The notes under the pieces: generated by a model
Database searches by the model: none
Told to the model about the DNA's origin: nothing
Seen by the model: only the letters and a program-made list of their open reading frames with translations
Program-made: the position numbers and the translations under genes
In this document: one piece after another, positions 11,901 through 25,425 of the stretch
How positions within the stretch are numbered: position 1 is the stretch's first letter
Layout: every line of letters starts with the position of its first letter
DNA from: Cristatella mucedo
Lineage: Eukaryota; Bryozoa; Phylactolaemata; Cristatellidae
Reading direction: 5' to 3'
DNA: 64,000 bases
Assembly (NCBI GenBank): GCA_009760855.2
Contig: WPIO01000068.1
Coordinates: 1 to 64,000, forward strand

Positions 11901-14900
11901 CACATAGATGACAGCAGCTTTTCTAAAACTAAACGATGATAAAGCTAACTTATTAGTTATGGGAAAACTCAGTGTGATTCACAAATTAGAAAGGCTGACG
12001 CTCAAAGTTGGCACTGCCAGCATATCTTTCGTTTAATCAGCTCAAAATATAGGTGTCATTTTCCAAAGTAACCTCTTGTTAGACAACCACATCGGCTCCA
12101 CAGTCAAGTCTGGCTAATTTCATCTACATAACATTGCTGAAATTCGGGCTTGTTTAAATAAGGACACCACGTCCAAGTTGGTTCGTCCATATGTGACATC
12201 CCGTTTCGACTTCTGTATCTCACTGCTTGCTGGCCAACCCTCATCTGCAATTAGGCGATTACAGCCGGTTCAAAACACAGCAGCTATGCATCTCTGTCAT
12301 GAGCATGGCAGTTGCCACATCACACTACTTCTTACCGACATGCACTTGCTACTAGTCGCGCATAGGATTGATTTACAGGTTTTGTCGCTCACTCTTAGGT
12401 CACTTCATTATTTGGCTCGAGCCTATCTCTCAGATCTGCTCCCCCACCAGGCCAAGCGTCGTATCACCAGCTTTTCGAAATTCGACAGTTTACCAATACC
12501 CCATGCAAAACCTAAATCCTTTGGAGACCGTGCATTTAGTATGTATGCTCCCAAAGCCTCGAACTCCCTTCCGACTTGCGTCAGAATATCCGAAGGCTTG
12601 ACCACATTTAAAAAGTAATTAAAAACACGCCTTTTTAGGACAGCGTTTGGTGTGTCCCTGTGATTCGTCCATCATGTGCTTATGTGTGCTGACACAGTGC
12701 ATGCTAAACACATTCGCATGAAGACCCTGTTCATGTAAGCCATAACCATGTTATTCATGTGGTTTATAGGGCCTGATATTATTCACGATTCAATTGAGTT
12801 TCCCTTTGCAGCAAATATATAGCACCTAGAGAGAGTTTGAATTCTCTGAGGGCACTTTATCAAGTACATTATGATTACTATTATTATTATACGTAAACGA
12901 CCAGCTGTAAAGAAAGTTATAGGATTTGGAGCACATAAAATAACTTTATCATGTTAGGAATAAATTAGTTGATGCTATCTAAGTGTGAAATAAACCGTGG
13001 TGATTCATTTAGACCAATTATTTTCAAAGTAAATGTAAACTTAACCACCTGATATAATGCGATCAGTTTAATTCTTTTCAAAATAGCTGCTCCGAGAAAA
13101 TACCTATCCATATCTCTTGCTTACAATTGAAAACATTTATTGGCCGTACTAATAATAGTAACAATTCATTTTGCAGTACCCTTAAAAACTTGATATTTTT
13201 CTAATCACTGTGCATACTCTGTAAACAAAGCAAGTTGAACGGTTAATGGTAAGCACAATGTCAATAAGCATACCGTGGTTAGAGGCGACACATGTAGGTT
13301 CAGAATGCTAGTATAGTTACTGGCCGTATGCATAGAGTCATCACCCATAACCACCGAAGATGCAAACCGCATGGACCCTCTAAATGCTGCTAACGAAAGA
13401 TTTGGCTTAGCATTTTTATAAATGCATTCAAGACTGGGCATGTTGTGACCTGTTGCTTGCTGGCCTATCGGCATGTGCTATCAGTAGCTTACTGGTAGTG
13501 CAAAACTCCACAGCTGGATTGTCTCTGGTGAGCTGCTCAGTTGCCACAATACACTACTTCTCGCCGACCTGAACTGGCTACCAGTCAAACAACGGATTTA
13601 CTTCAAGGTTTTTTAGCTCCCTTTTAGGGTCACTTCATTCTTTGGCTCCAGCCAATCTCGCAGATCTACTTCCCAACCAGGCCAATCATCGTACCACCAG
13701 CTTTTTGGAATCCGACAGTTTACAAATACCTGGTACAAGCCTCAAACGTTTAGAGACCGTGCATTTAGTTCGAATGCTCCTAAAGCCTACTTTCGACTTG
13801 CGTCACAACATTCCCTGACTCGATCAGATTAAAAAAGAACTGAAAAACAAACTCATTAATACAGCATTTAGTAGGTCCCTGTGATTCGTCCTTCATGAGC
13901 TTATGGGTGCTGACAATCTACATGCTGCCACAAACCACATTGTCATTCTGACCCTGTGCATATCACCCCTAACCATGTTATTCATGTTGTTCATCAAGCA
14001 TGAAACTACTCACCATTCAGCCTCGGTTCCCTTTGCAGCAAATGTAAAGCGCCTAGAGAGAGATAGAGTTCTCTGATGGCGCTTGATCAAGTGCATTATT
14101 ATTATTATTATTATCAGTTCATACGTATGTTCTTGGCTTTTTGAGCATACGAACTATAGGCATTCACTTCAAACTATTTGAGGTTCATACGAGGTGTGGC
14201 TAAATCAATTGCTTTACAACAGCAGGTTGCATTTCACCTAGCCTGATGGATAAATGGATCTTATAGGTAAGCGGTAGAAAAAGAACTTACGTACTGGTAA
14301 GCGAGTATATATACCTTTAAGTCGTTGCGTCGCTTAATTGTAAGCCAGTGTAGGTCAGTTGGAAGTGGTGTGATGAGGTTATTGAGACACTCACTAGAAA
14401 CGCCAACTACAGAGTTTTGCAAAAAATCCAAGTGTCCGATAGAACTGGTAGGAAGACCGGCAAGCAATGAGTTACTTGAGTCGAATTGGGATGTCAATAA
14501 TGCAGGGACCATTTTTTATTTAGTATACATAACTAAAAGAGCCCAAATTTTAGCAATATTATATACCTGAGTGTAGGCCGACTTTACTACAGAGCTGACG
14601 TGGTCACACAATTAAGGGTCGCTCTTCTGGGAAGAAACTTACCGGTTTAGTTGCGGCATAATTAGAATAGAGCTGAAGTGATTTTTTAATTTCTTTCAGT
14701 GTGAAATTTCTATTGTTTTTTTAACATGGTGTACGGTCGCTTTGGATTTTGGTGGTGCTTAATTTGTCTGATTTTGAAATTATCTCTATCTATACACTTT
14801 ACATTTGCTGCTAAAGAACACGATCGAAAGTAGTTTCATCAGCAGTTTGGTGATATTAAAATGGATTTTGCATTTTTCTTTCCGAAATAACTCAAAAACA

Positions 14901-17900
14901 ACGGCTGTGATTATTTAGCACAACAGAACTTGATATTATGGTAACTATATTTTTTTGAATAATAGTGTTTTGAGCATTCTTTAGTTTTGGTTTTGAAGGA
15001 TTTCTCATAGTACTTAGTTTGGCCTATTAGCTTACTTTAAAATGCCTCGAATTCTAACTTTTAGCACCTCAATAATACACTGTTTTAGTGGTTAAAATTC
15101 TTAAAAATGATGAAAATTCAATACCATTGAATACTGACCATCAAGCATATTTTCAATCTTTTGTGGATTTTGTTTGGACCGAGGCAAAGTAAGTAAAACC
15201 CGCAATGAGGTAGGTAAACTTAAAATAAATGCTGATAATCTCGTTGATTATTCTGATAATACATTTTATAAAACATCTTCAGAGAAAAATCTCTTTCAAG
15301 GCACTTTTAATTTGATGGGAATGATATTTCCCTTGAAATCAAACATTTTATTTCTGGACTATGGAAAAACAAGCCTATTGAAATTATCCAAGTAGACTAC
15401 TGCTACGAAATTTAAAGTAATGCAGTTAATTATAAAACACGTTTAAAATATAAAACACGGAAATAAATATCTAAAAAAGAAACTGTAAGGTATGTATCTT
15501 ATAGGTCTTGTATTGACACTCGTCAAATCTTTGTAAACCTAGCTTCAAGTTGTCAGCTTACTGAGATACATAATTGTGGCAAAATATCGCATTACTTATC
15601 GTTTACCTTGAGTCCGATAAATTCCACAACATTGCCAATAGATCGTGCACTCGCCAGGGAATCGGTCACTGTGAGCTCACTTTCACTTGTGGACTTCAGC
15701 TGTGCGTCCATTTCTGATTACGGTTAGATAAATTGCATTATGCCATTTGAAGCTTAGTGATGGCGTCAGCTCACGACTTTAGTCACAGTTGACAATAAAC
15801 ACATTTTGGAACTATTTATTTACTAGAACTATTATTATTGTAAATATCATTTTAATATAGTTGTAAAAGGCAACTCGTCTAACGCACTAAAGATAAAGCA
15901 TATATGCAGGTGCGGTCAATGTTTTGCTGCTAGAGAAATAAATATAGAAATTTTTTGGTTCTCTGTCAGAGGGACCACAATCCGGTATCAAACTAAATTT
16001 TCCACATTTTACGGCTCACAAATTACTAAAATTCCTGTTATAATGAGCACTCAAATAAGCACATTCGCACACATAATGGATCCGGAATTAAAAATACAAG
16101 TTTGGTGAGGCCGAGGTACGGAAGCTAGAATGAATGAATCTTAAACCAAGACATATGATTAGAGGTCATTTTGGATAGACAACTAAGCTGTGAGTACTGT
16201 TTTCTTGACTTTCGGTGCAGACGAGCTGATAAATACCTCGCGATAATATTTCAATTTGAGGCTCAAAAGAGTCCAAATTTTTTTTTCAAATTGAGGACTA
16301 AATAGTGCTAACAGTCTGATGGAACTGCACACTAAAGAGCTGGAAGATCAACCAGGTAAGCAAAAACAAGCGAGTACTTTTAAACTTGAGATGGATAGAT
16401 ACTAATAATACGATAGTATTTAAAGCGCCCTCAGAGAACTGAATCTCTTTCCGGGCGCTTTACATTTTCTGCAGATAATATTATTATCAATTCTGTCGGT
16501 CGTAGGAAGTAATTGATGATGGTCGGACAGAAGTGTATTGATGTGGGGACTAGACCTCTAAAATTAAAAATTCTCAAAATTAAAATTCTAAAATTAGTGG
16601 AAACAATAAGTAGTGCTCAACTAGCAAGTAGCTGAGCACAGGTAGATTTTCCTCATAAAAAACCGATGTAAATAATGTAGCCACGAACAAGCTTAGCTAT
16701 GGCGCTCATTTAAGCAGGCAGCAATTTTGAGGGACATTCTTAGGCTGGACGTCAGCCAGACAGACCGCATGGAAAGAGTGGCTGTCTACTTACCCTTTGT
16801 TAGCAAGATAGTGACTTTAATACGGGCAGAAGCTACAAAATGTATCCTAGATTCGCTACATTCCTTATGTAAATACCAGAGGCATAGTTTATTTTCCCAC
16901 AGCTCTTATCTATCTTGAATTTTAAATACTGAAGAAAAATTGGTCTTGTTGGACAGAGGTCGAGAAACTCTTACCTTTAGGCTAGATCAAGCCTAGCTAG
17001 TGTCCCACTTCAGCCTTAAAGCCCCCTAGTTATTTATTGATTGACTCGGGCTAATTGAGCTGTTGCTGTTTTCTTCCCCTTTACTACAGAGTTACATTGA
17101 CTTACGAGTATCACAACTGATGAGTTTACGTGGCGTGAGCTGTTTCTCGACTGCTGTATGCTTGAGTTGAGAGCTAAACGCTAATAGGGATAATATTACA
17201 ATGGATAAAGCACCCTCAGATAACACAATATCTTTCTAGGCGCTTTACGTTTGCTGCAAAGGAAACACGGTCGCCTGGTGAGTGGTATTGCGCTCGATTG
17301 ATTTGATTAACATCGTTAGGGGCTACATGCACAGGTTCCACATGCAAGTGTGGTTAGAGAGTTTCGGGCTGAGGTAACGAAAGTAACATCAGAATTAAAA
17401 AAGTCAGCTGAGGTTAGGCATATGTAGCGATTTATTTCTGCCACAATTAGCAGCAGAAGTCCGATCAGAATCTTTGTAATTGATTCTTTTATACAAGAAA
17501 ACGTTCTGTAAATGTTTCGCAGATAACATCTGAACCTTTTTTGCCAGTGCTCTGTTGTTGGTTAATAGATTTGTTAGTAATAGAAACAAAAATGTAATCT
17601 AATTTTTATACCTGCAAAAATATGAATGATAAAATATAAGTGGACACAATTTGCGCATACTAAATAAAATATATAAAATTATATAGAAAAAATGGTAAGC
17701 ATTTTCTTTGTCTCTTGCTTAAGAAGGCTTTGATGACCCCAGTAATATTTAGACATTGATACCATTACTACATAGGTCCCTCAGTGGCGACATCCTGTTT
17801 TGACTTATGTAACTCACTACTTTCAATTCTACCGGCCTGTGCAATCTGGTGTGAACAGCTAGTGGAAAACACTTAGCAAGGCTGGTTTAGCTTCACAGTT

Positions 17901-18044
17901 GCCACATCTCACCGTTTCTCGCTCATCTGCTGTGGCTCCCAGCGGAGCAAGGCATCTAATTCAAAATTGTGTGACACTTTTAGGTCTTTTCCTTATTTAG
18001 CTCCAGCCTACATCAGTATACTCCCCATCATATACACACACACG

Positions 18045-18075
<31 letters not shown>

Positions 18076-18133
18076 GTATATATATATATATATGCATATA
18101 TATATATGCATATATATATGCATATATATATGC

Positions 18134-18164
<31 letters not shown>

Positions 18165-21100
18165 GATATATACTAAAGATATACCCTACAGATATACTCA
18201 CCCATTAGACTTAGCATCGTACCGCCTGCTTTTCTGAATCTAATCACTTACCTATACCTTGCAACCATCGAAATCTGCTGCAGCAATTGATAAACCAAAT
18301 GCTTGCCTTACCGACATTCGATACAGAATGTTGGAAAATTTCTGGAAAATAAATGACAACTTACACTTAAACGATACCGATTTTATCAAGTAATCTCAGA
18401 TAACTCATTCACTTTTAGGCAATTTACGTACGGTTCAAAGGAAGCATGGTTGAATGAATCAAAAATTAGTAGCATGCTCACTACACAAAGTTCACCCGGT
18501 TAGAGCAACATGCACATGGTCGGCATGCTCCTGTAGTTAGTGGCAGCATGCACAGTGACAAATTGCATAAGCACTTTAATAAAGAATCGCTGAGACTCAC
18601 TAAATGCTGTCGTAAATACGTGCATTTTTAATTTCTTTTTTAAATGTGGTCAATTCAGGGGATTTCATGGCGGAAATCGGAAGTGAGTTCCAAGATTGGG
18701 AGCATATGAACTACAGGCACGGTCTCAACAAGATTTGAAGTTTGTACGAGGTAGCTGTAAACAGTAAGCTTCCGAAAAGCAAGCTGTACGATGCAGAGCT
18801 TGGTGGGGCAGTTGATCTGATAGGTATGCAGGGTCGAAAGAATGAAGTGACCTGAAAGTGGGGGCTAAACCTTGAAGTCGATGAGTTGCTTGACTGGTAG
18901 GCAGTGCAGGTCGGCGAGAAGTGGTAGGATGTAGCAACTGCAAAGCTCGTGACAGACAAGCCTAGATGCAGTTTTCCACAAGCTGTAGGCACCTGATTTT
19001 ACAGGCTTGTAGAACGGCAAGCAGTGAGTTACAATAGTCATGACGGGATTTCAAAAATGCATAAGCCAACAACTTAGATGTGGTATCCCTGTCTGCACAA
19101 TCACGAATTTTAGCAAGGCTGTGCCGTTGAAGGCAGGCAGAGTTCATTGTGGACCTGTTGTGGTCGTCTAATGAAAGATCACTTTGGAACATGACACCTA
19201 GATTTCGTGCAGATTCAACAGGTGTTAGGCTGGCCAATACTCTGAGCCTGATGGCTGGATTAAAAGACTTTGCCTTGCTAATAAGTGATGCTACCGTTCG
19301 ACCGGCACTGTGAGACCTGCTACTGTGCGACCGGCTCTCGAAATTTAGGTGTCGTTTTCGACAGCTGCCTATGTCGTAAGAGCTTTAGTCAGAAGACTGC
19401 TTCTACAGCTAGCCATACGCCCGATCCCTATTAGAGATTAGGAGCTGTCTAGCACAACGTCTTTCAAAGAATTTAACTTAGCTTTCATGTCCCAAAAGTT
19501 CGACCACTTGTCTAATTTGCTAAAAGAGCTAGGATGGCTGCCGGTTGATCAACGGATACACATCGAAGTACTTAGGCTGACCAACAAGGCCCACCGCAGC
19601 CTGAATCATAAATACATAGCTGATTTGCTCCAGCAGTTTTAGCATCATCGTGCTCTCAGATCCTGCATGGACAATACATTAGCTGTTCAGTTCCTTAGCT
19701 GAAAGACCGTTGGCAACAGAAGCTTTACCTCTGCAGGTCCTAGACTGTGTATATTGCTTCCAAAATTTGTAGGCAATAACAGTTACTCTCTTGCTGCCGA
19801 CCATGGCTCATTCTTTCCAGCTGTCCTGAGCTACTACTTCAATGGTTCTCACTACTTTAACTGCTCTCCTGACTCTGCTATGCTTCCCAATTTCTCTGTG
19901 TTAGGTGAAATGAAGTCCGTTGGCTACCGAAAGTCGCTAAGGCTGTGAGCAGGCTATACAAAACTCTCCTGTATAACGCCCACATAATCTTTGTTCCTTT
20001 GGGGAATTACAGATGGCGATACTTTCCACTTGTGTCACAACACCTCCTGAATTTACACATATAAGAAGAAACTAATTGCTAATACATTTATGACCGCATT
20101 TTTGGATCATCTATCAAATGTGGTTTACCCCGCTCACAGCAACATATTTATTGATATTTTATAATACTAATAGATAGAATGAATTCAAATTGGCCTAAAG
20201 AACAGTGGCAACAATGGTAAGTGGTAAGTTATCGTTGGATGTAACCATAGCTGCCATGTTGACCATCTGGTGACCTGTTAACCTCATGGTTGAAAATTGC
20301 ACTTAGGCTCAAGAAACTATGCGTTTGACATCAAATTAACAGATTCAATACTACTCACTATGAAAAAAGGCAAACCCCTCAAATGATGCAAATATTGACA
20401 AGTCAAGCGGTTGACCGTCATCAAGATTACAGTTCCAAGACACTGTATGACAAGCAAATCTAATGCTTACAGACCCGTGCTGCCTTGATGAGCAGGGGGA
20501 ACGCGACCGTGGTGAGCCTCACCTATTTTCTAAATTTCCTGTCGTTTGGCCGAGTATCGGCAATGCACTAAATAGATTAGTAAAATTGTTTGGAAAGTAC
20601 TCGGAGACGCCAACTTAAGCTATAAACGCGTGTAGGTGATGAAAAATAAGAATGTGTTCATATATTTGTCGTGATATAACTTCGAAGCACATAGTTAAGA
20701 GCCTTTATTTCACATTTCACGTTAATTGGATCACTATTAGCCTACCCAAGACATTTTTATGACGTGTGAATAAATGGATGACTACGGCTTCACATGACAA
20801 AAACAGCCAGTTTTGAATCAAAATAAGTCTATCTACTGAAGTCCGATGTGCACAAGAGAAGGCTGGAGTGATATTGAACTACAATTAATCATATAATCCA
20901 TATTGTTAAATTGATCAGATCATTTTCGCAGGAGATATTACATAAGCGAAAGCTGGCATTTGACAGTCGTTTGCAGGTAAACTTCGAACCCCAAGCTATA
21001 ACCAAGTGACAGCACTACCATATGATACGCATCGCACAAGCAATTCAATAAATAGATAAATAAAGATCCTACGAATAGATTAAACAGGAACCTTATATAA

Positions 21101-24100
21101 TATAAGCAAAACATATCCGCGGTGAGTGTGATACCAACGGAAGTTAAATCATGCAACAGCCGTGAAGCTAGCTAGTAGGAGAACATGTGCCAAGATGGCA
21201 GCTCAAAGAAAATGATTGGTGACCCCACATGTTGTTGCCATATTATTGATAATAATAATAGTAATAATGCACTTGATAAAGCGCCCTCAGAGAACTCAAT
21301 CTCTTTCAAGGCGCTTTACAATCGCTGCAAAGGGAAATGCATTTGAATGGTGAGTAATATCATGCTTGACAAGCAAACAACATGAATAACATTGTTTGGG
21401 TGATATGCACAGGGTCAGCATGCAAATGTGGTTTGTGTCAGCATGCATAGTGTCAGCAAGCATTAGCACATGAAGGACGTGTCACAGGGACCCACTAAAT
21501 CCTGTCCTAAATCTGTGTGTTTTTAAGTTTTTTTTAAATGTGGTTGAAAAGGGCATGTTGTGACGCAAGTCGGGAGAAGTTGCAGGCTTTAAGAGCATGC
21601 GAACTAAATGCATAGTCTCCAAAGGATTTCAGGTTTGTACGAGGTATTGGTAGACTGTTGGATTCCGAAAATCAGGTGGTACAATGCTTGGCCTGGTGGG
21701 TGAGTAGATCTGAACGATAGTCTGGAGCGAAAGAATGAAGTGAGCTAAAAGTGAGCGACAAAACCTTGAAGTCAATCCGTTGCTTGACTGGTAGCCAATG
21801 CAGGTCGACGAAAAGTGGTGTAATGTGGCAACTTTGATGCTCACGTCAGACAAGCCTAGCTGTGGAGTTTAGCACCAGCTGCAACCGCCTGATCGCACAT
21901 GCTGGTAGGCCAGTAAGCAATGAGTTGCAGAAGTCGAGACGGGATGTCACAAATGCATGGACCAACTTGGACTTGGTATCCTTACCTAAACAAGCCGGAA
22001 TTTTAGCAATGTTAAGTAGCTGAAAGTTGGCAGATTTGACTTTGGAGCTGTTGTGGTCGTCTAAGGAGAGCTTTCTTTGGGACATGACACATAGATTTCA
22101 AGCTGATTCAACCAGAGATATGCTAGCAGAGCCAATTTTGGGGGTCAGCCTTTCCACTTTCTGAATCACACTGGGTTTGCCGATGAATAATAAGCTAGTT
22201 CTATCATCGTTTAGCCTTGCCCCTATCTAGTAAATTAGTTTTATCATTAATTGATGATGACTTGTGTAGGGTATCCTCCACAGGAACCGAAAGCCAGCGA
22301 ATGTATATGTGGATGTAATAGCCGTCGTGGAAGCTGCTCCAGAGGGCCGATGGAAAAGAGACGAGAAAGTGAGCCAGAAGGAGGAAGATGGAGTGAATAG
22401 TCTGAGTGGCATACAGGCTGACCCACAGGCATAAAGTTCCTTGCTGCTGGACTGGCAGGTAATGCGACTTCGGCTGATCCTCTGCAGTGAAATCCAGCTT
22501 ATTCGGCTACTACTGTCTAACTGCAGTGCTGAATGAGATGGCACTCAGCCAGCCGGTTGGCCGGGGAGAGTGGTGCGAGTCTGGATGAGGGAACTGCATT
22601 GTGTGCCTGGCCACGCCCACACAATCAAATTCTCCATCATGAATATCAAACTATAAACAACATAATTGGAATCTTCAAATCATCTCAATTTCCTTGAACA
22701 AAATTGAACCAATATTTTCAGACTGACCACCGAAAAACAATTCCAATAAATTCACCATGCTGAGCGGCCGCCAGACACCGGACCATAGCCCATGGATAAT
22801 GACCGATACAGGAACCGGATCAGCTTTCCTAGGATTCAGTAGGTGCGGTGGTAATGGAGTTATTAGTTAAGGCACCCTATGCGGCTGTGATTTATTAAGA
22901 CATTATCCCTAACGATAGCTACCGAATGATAGACCCTTACGTTTAGTAAACCAACGTAGAGATGCTAATTAAAATATACGTATAGCAAGTAAATGAGGTG
23001 TTAGGGGTCTGGATAGAAGTTTGCCGCTGGTTCCTACGTGCTTAGGGACGGAGCTATGCCATAGGGCTCTTGGGCTCGCGATGGCGCGATGGACGGAGAG
23101 CGAAACCCCTGCAAGCGAGTCGTGGCGTTGTCGACGACGGCTGCAATATGCGATCTAGCAGCCGTCGCGCTTGCTGCTCCAGAGCAGGTGGTGTTAAGAG
23201 CGAGAAGGGAGTGGACAGCATGCGTAGAAGCCGACGCACAGGCAGAATGTGAAGGCTGGGGGAGGAACCATGTGACGGCGATGAGGCACCCACAAATCAA
23301 CTGACGGTCTCGTTTACACTATTTACGCTTTTATAGTCATGATCATAACTAACAGTAGTACGAAATCCACAGACCGGGCTCTGCAAATTTTCAAAGAAAA
23401 TTATTTTGTTTACCCTAATGTACTATTGCAGTGAAAACCACATACTTTCACATCCTCGATTCCGTATCAATCTTCCCATAGGCCTTACACAAGTCCACGA
23501 CCGTTACTTTGCGTTCACTTCCTCACGAGCAGTTTTTTAACACCATACCACACTCTCCGTCTGCCAAGCTGCTAGACAGGAACTGGTTGAGCTTATGGTA
23601 GTCGGGAGCACACTTTATTTTTCCTGTGCTGCTTTCGATCGCTGCCGCCATCAAGAGAATCAGCAAGCGAAACCCACGGCAAAATGTTTGAAGCCGATAA
23701 AACTTTTCCCAGTCTTCCACCTTCCTGTCATGCTCTGCTCCTCCTGGAGCCCGGATATATTAATTACACATGAGGTTCGGCCGAAAAGGTGCCTGTACAC
23801 CCTCTTACTAGTTCCATCACCCAAGCCACTCCCCATCAAGAAGTCCGGTAGTAAATTCTTTATCTGAAATTGTTTTATCGCTGAACTAAACTGACCTCAT
23901 TGCTAAATTCATTGCCCTTTAAAAGTAATGTGCTTGTTTTCGAGTAGTGATAGTGTGTTACGTAAGACGTCAAAATTCTACTTTGCAAAAACCCAATGAG
24001 GGTATACACTTGAGGAAACTAATTTAAAATAGGCTTGCTTTTCCTGCTATCAGGCGTCATTTGAACTTTATACTTCTTGCGATTCATAAGAATATATGAA

Positions 24101-25346
24101 ACGTAAAAATACGCAACAATAAGCACTTTTTTAATTGCAGAATTACACGTTTTAAAAATTTTAGAATATCTCCAGCGATGAATATGGAGGATTTGGAGAA
24201 ACACCTTGAAGATTCGTGCTTGCCGTTCTTGCGATGTGCTGCATTATTCTTTTCTTTCCTTACTGGTGTTCGTCCGGGACCAGGTGAACTTTTCTTAAGA
24301 AAATTGATTTTACTTTCCCGTCGCTATGACTTACTTTGTACCCGTAAAATTCCGAGTTGGATTTCCTATTTTCAGATGTAAACGAGAACGATTTTAAGTC
24401 ACTCTGCTGCTATCTCGAATTGAAGCCCACCATTTGTGGCCTTTTTGAGGACCACCGTGAGATTTGTATGCCTCTCATCAGCAGGTAAGAGTATTGATCT
24501 AGTTAGCACCTTCATACATCGTATAACCTAAATGAGATTAATTACGGGAGTTGTACAATTTTAAATAATAAGAAAGCTACCAGACAATTTTAATCAGTAC
24601 TATTAACTAGTTTCATGAGTAACGTTAGTGAGAGAGGGGCATAGGGGTAAAATCTCAAAGCAAAGTTTGTAATGTTTAGTTCACTGTTCACTAGTTCACC
24701 GGCCACTGCAGTAACTTGTAATATATTTTCCCACTTAGGAATCATCCAGCCTTCCATATTAATATAAATCTACTATATCAAAAGTCATTATTTACTAAAA
24801 AAATATTAAAATATCAAGTTCATTCTTATGTAAACATTGTACTGTACAACTTTTTATAAGTACAACAATGTCAATGGAGTGCAATGATTTGTCCACACAG
24901 GTAATACCACTCGTTTGAAAATTAGTCACAAACAGATAGTTTAATTTCAAACAAGTTGTACTACTTTCTGTATTGTGCATTTGCTACAGGCGCCTAAATA
25001 AAGCTCATCTCTAATTGATGTCTCCTAATTATATTTTTCAAAATCATAAAAGCTTCAGATTCATAAGCTGAGGTTATTTTTGTATCCGATTTTTAGGAAA
25101 ACGTATCGTATGCACAAAATCTAACACTCACAGATTAAATGACGAGTATGATACCTGAAGTATTTTAATTTTCTCAACTAAGAGCTCCTTTCGTGAGTCA
25201 CAATAACCATTAAGATTGCATCACTATTGATTAAAAGTCTTTCTATAGGTCACTATCGATAGTGAGGAGAGCCCACCTACTATAATAATTGCATGCACAC
25301 TACATGTTGTAGCGATAAAAATGACTTTACTCAATAGCTGTCATCT

Positions 25347-25425
<79 letters not shown>

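Noticed and set aside
15174-15395. 73-codon open frame
   Set aside because: It runs through the GTAAGT donor of the 15089-15188 exon and is AT-rich without motif.
23089-23304. Host gene exon
   Set aside because: Composition is unlike the neighbouring exons, there are no splice borders in phase with the UBR-like gene, and it sits beside LTR-element debris.
24178-24381. Unspliced reading of the UBR-like exon up to a stop at 24379
   Set aside because: The family similarity stops at the GTGAAC donor and continues in another frame after the TTTTCAG acceptor, so this is a 92-bp intron and not a frameshift.
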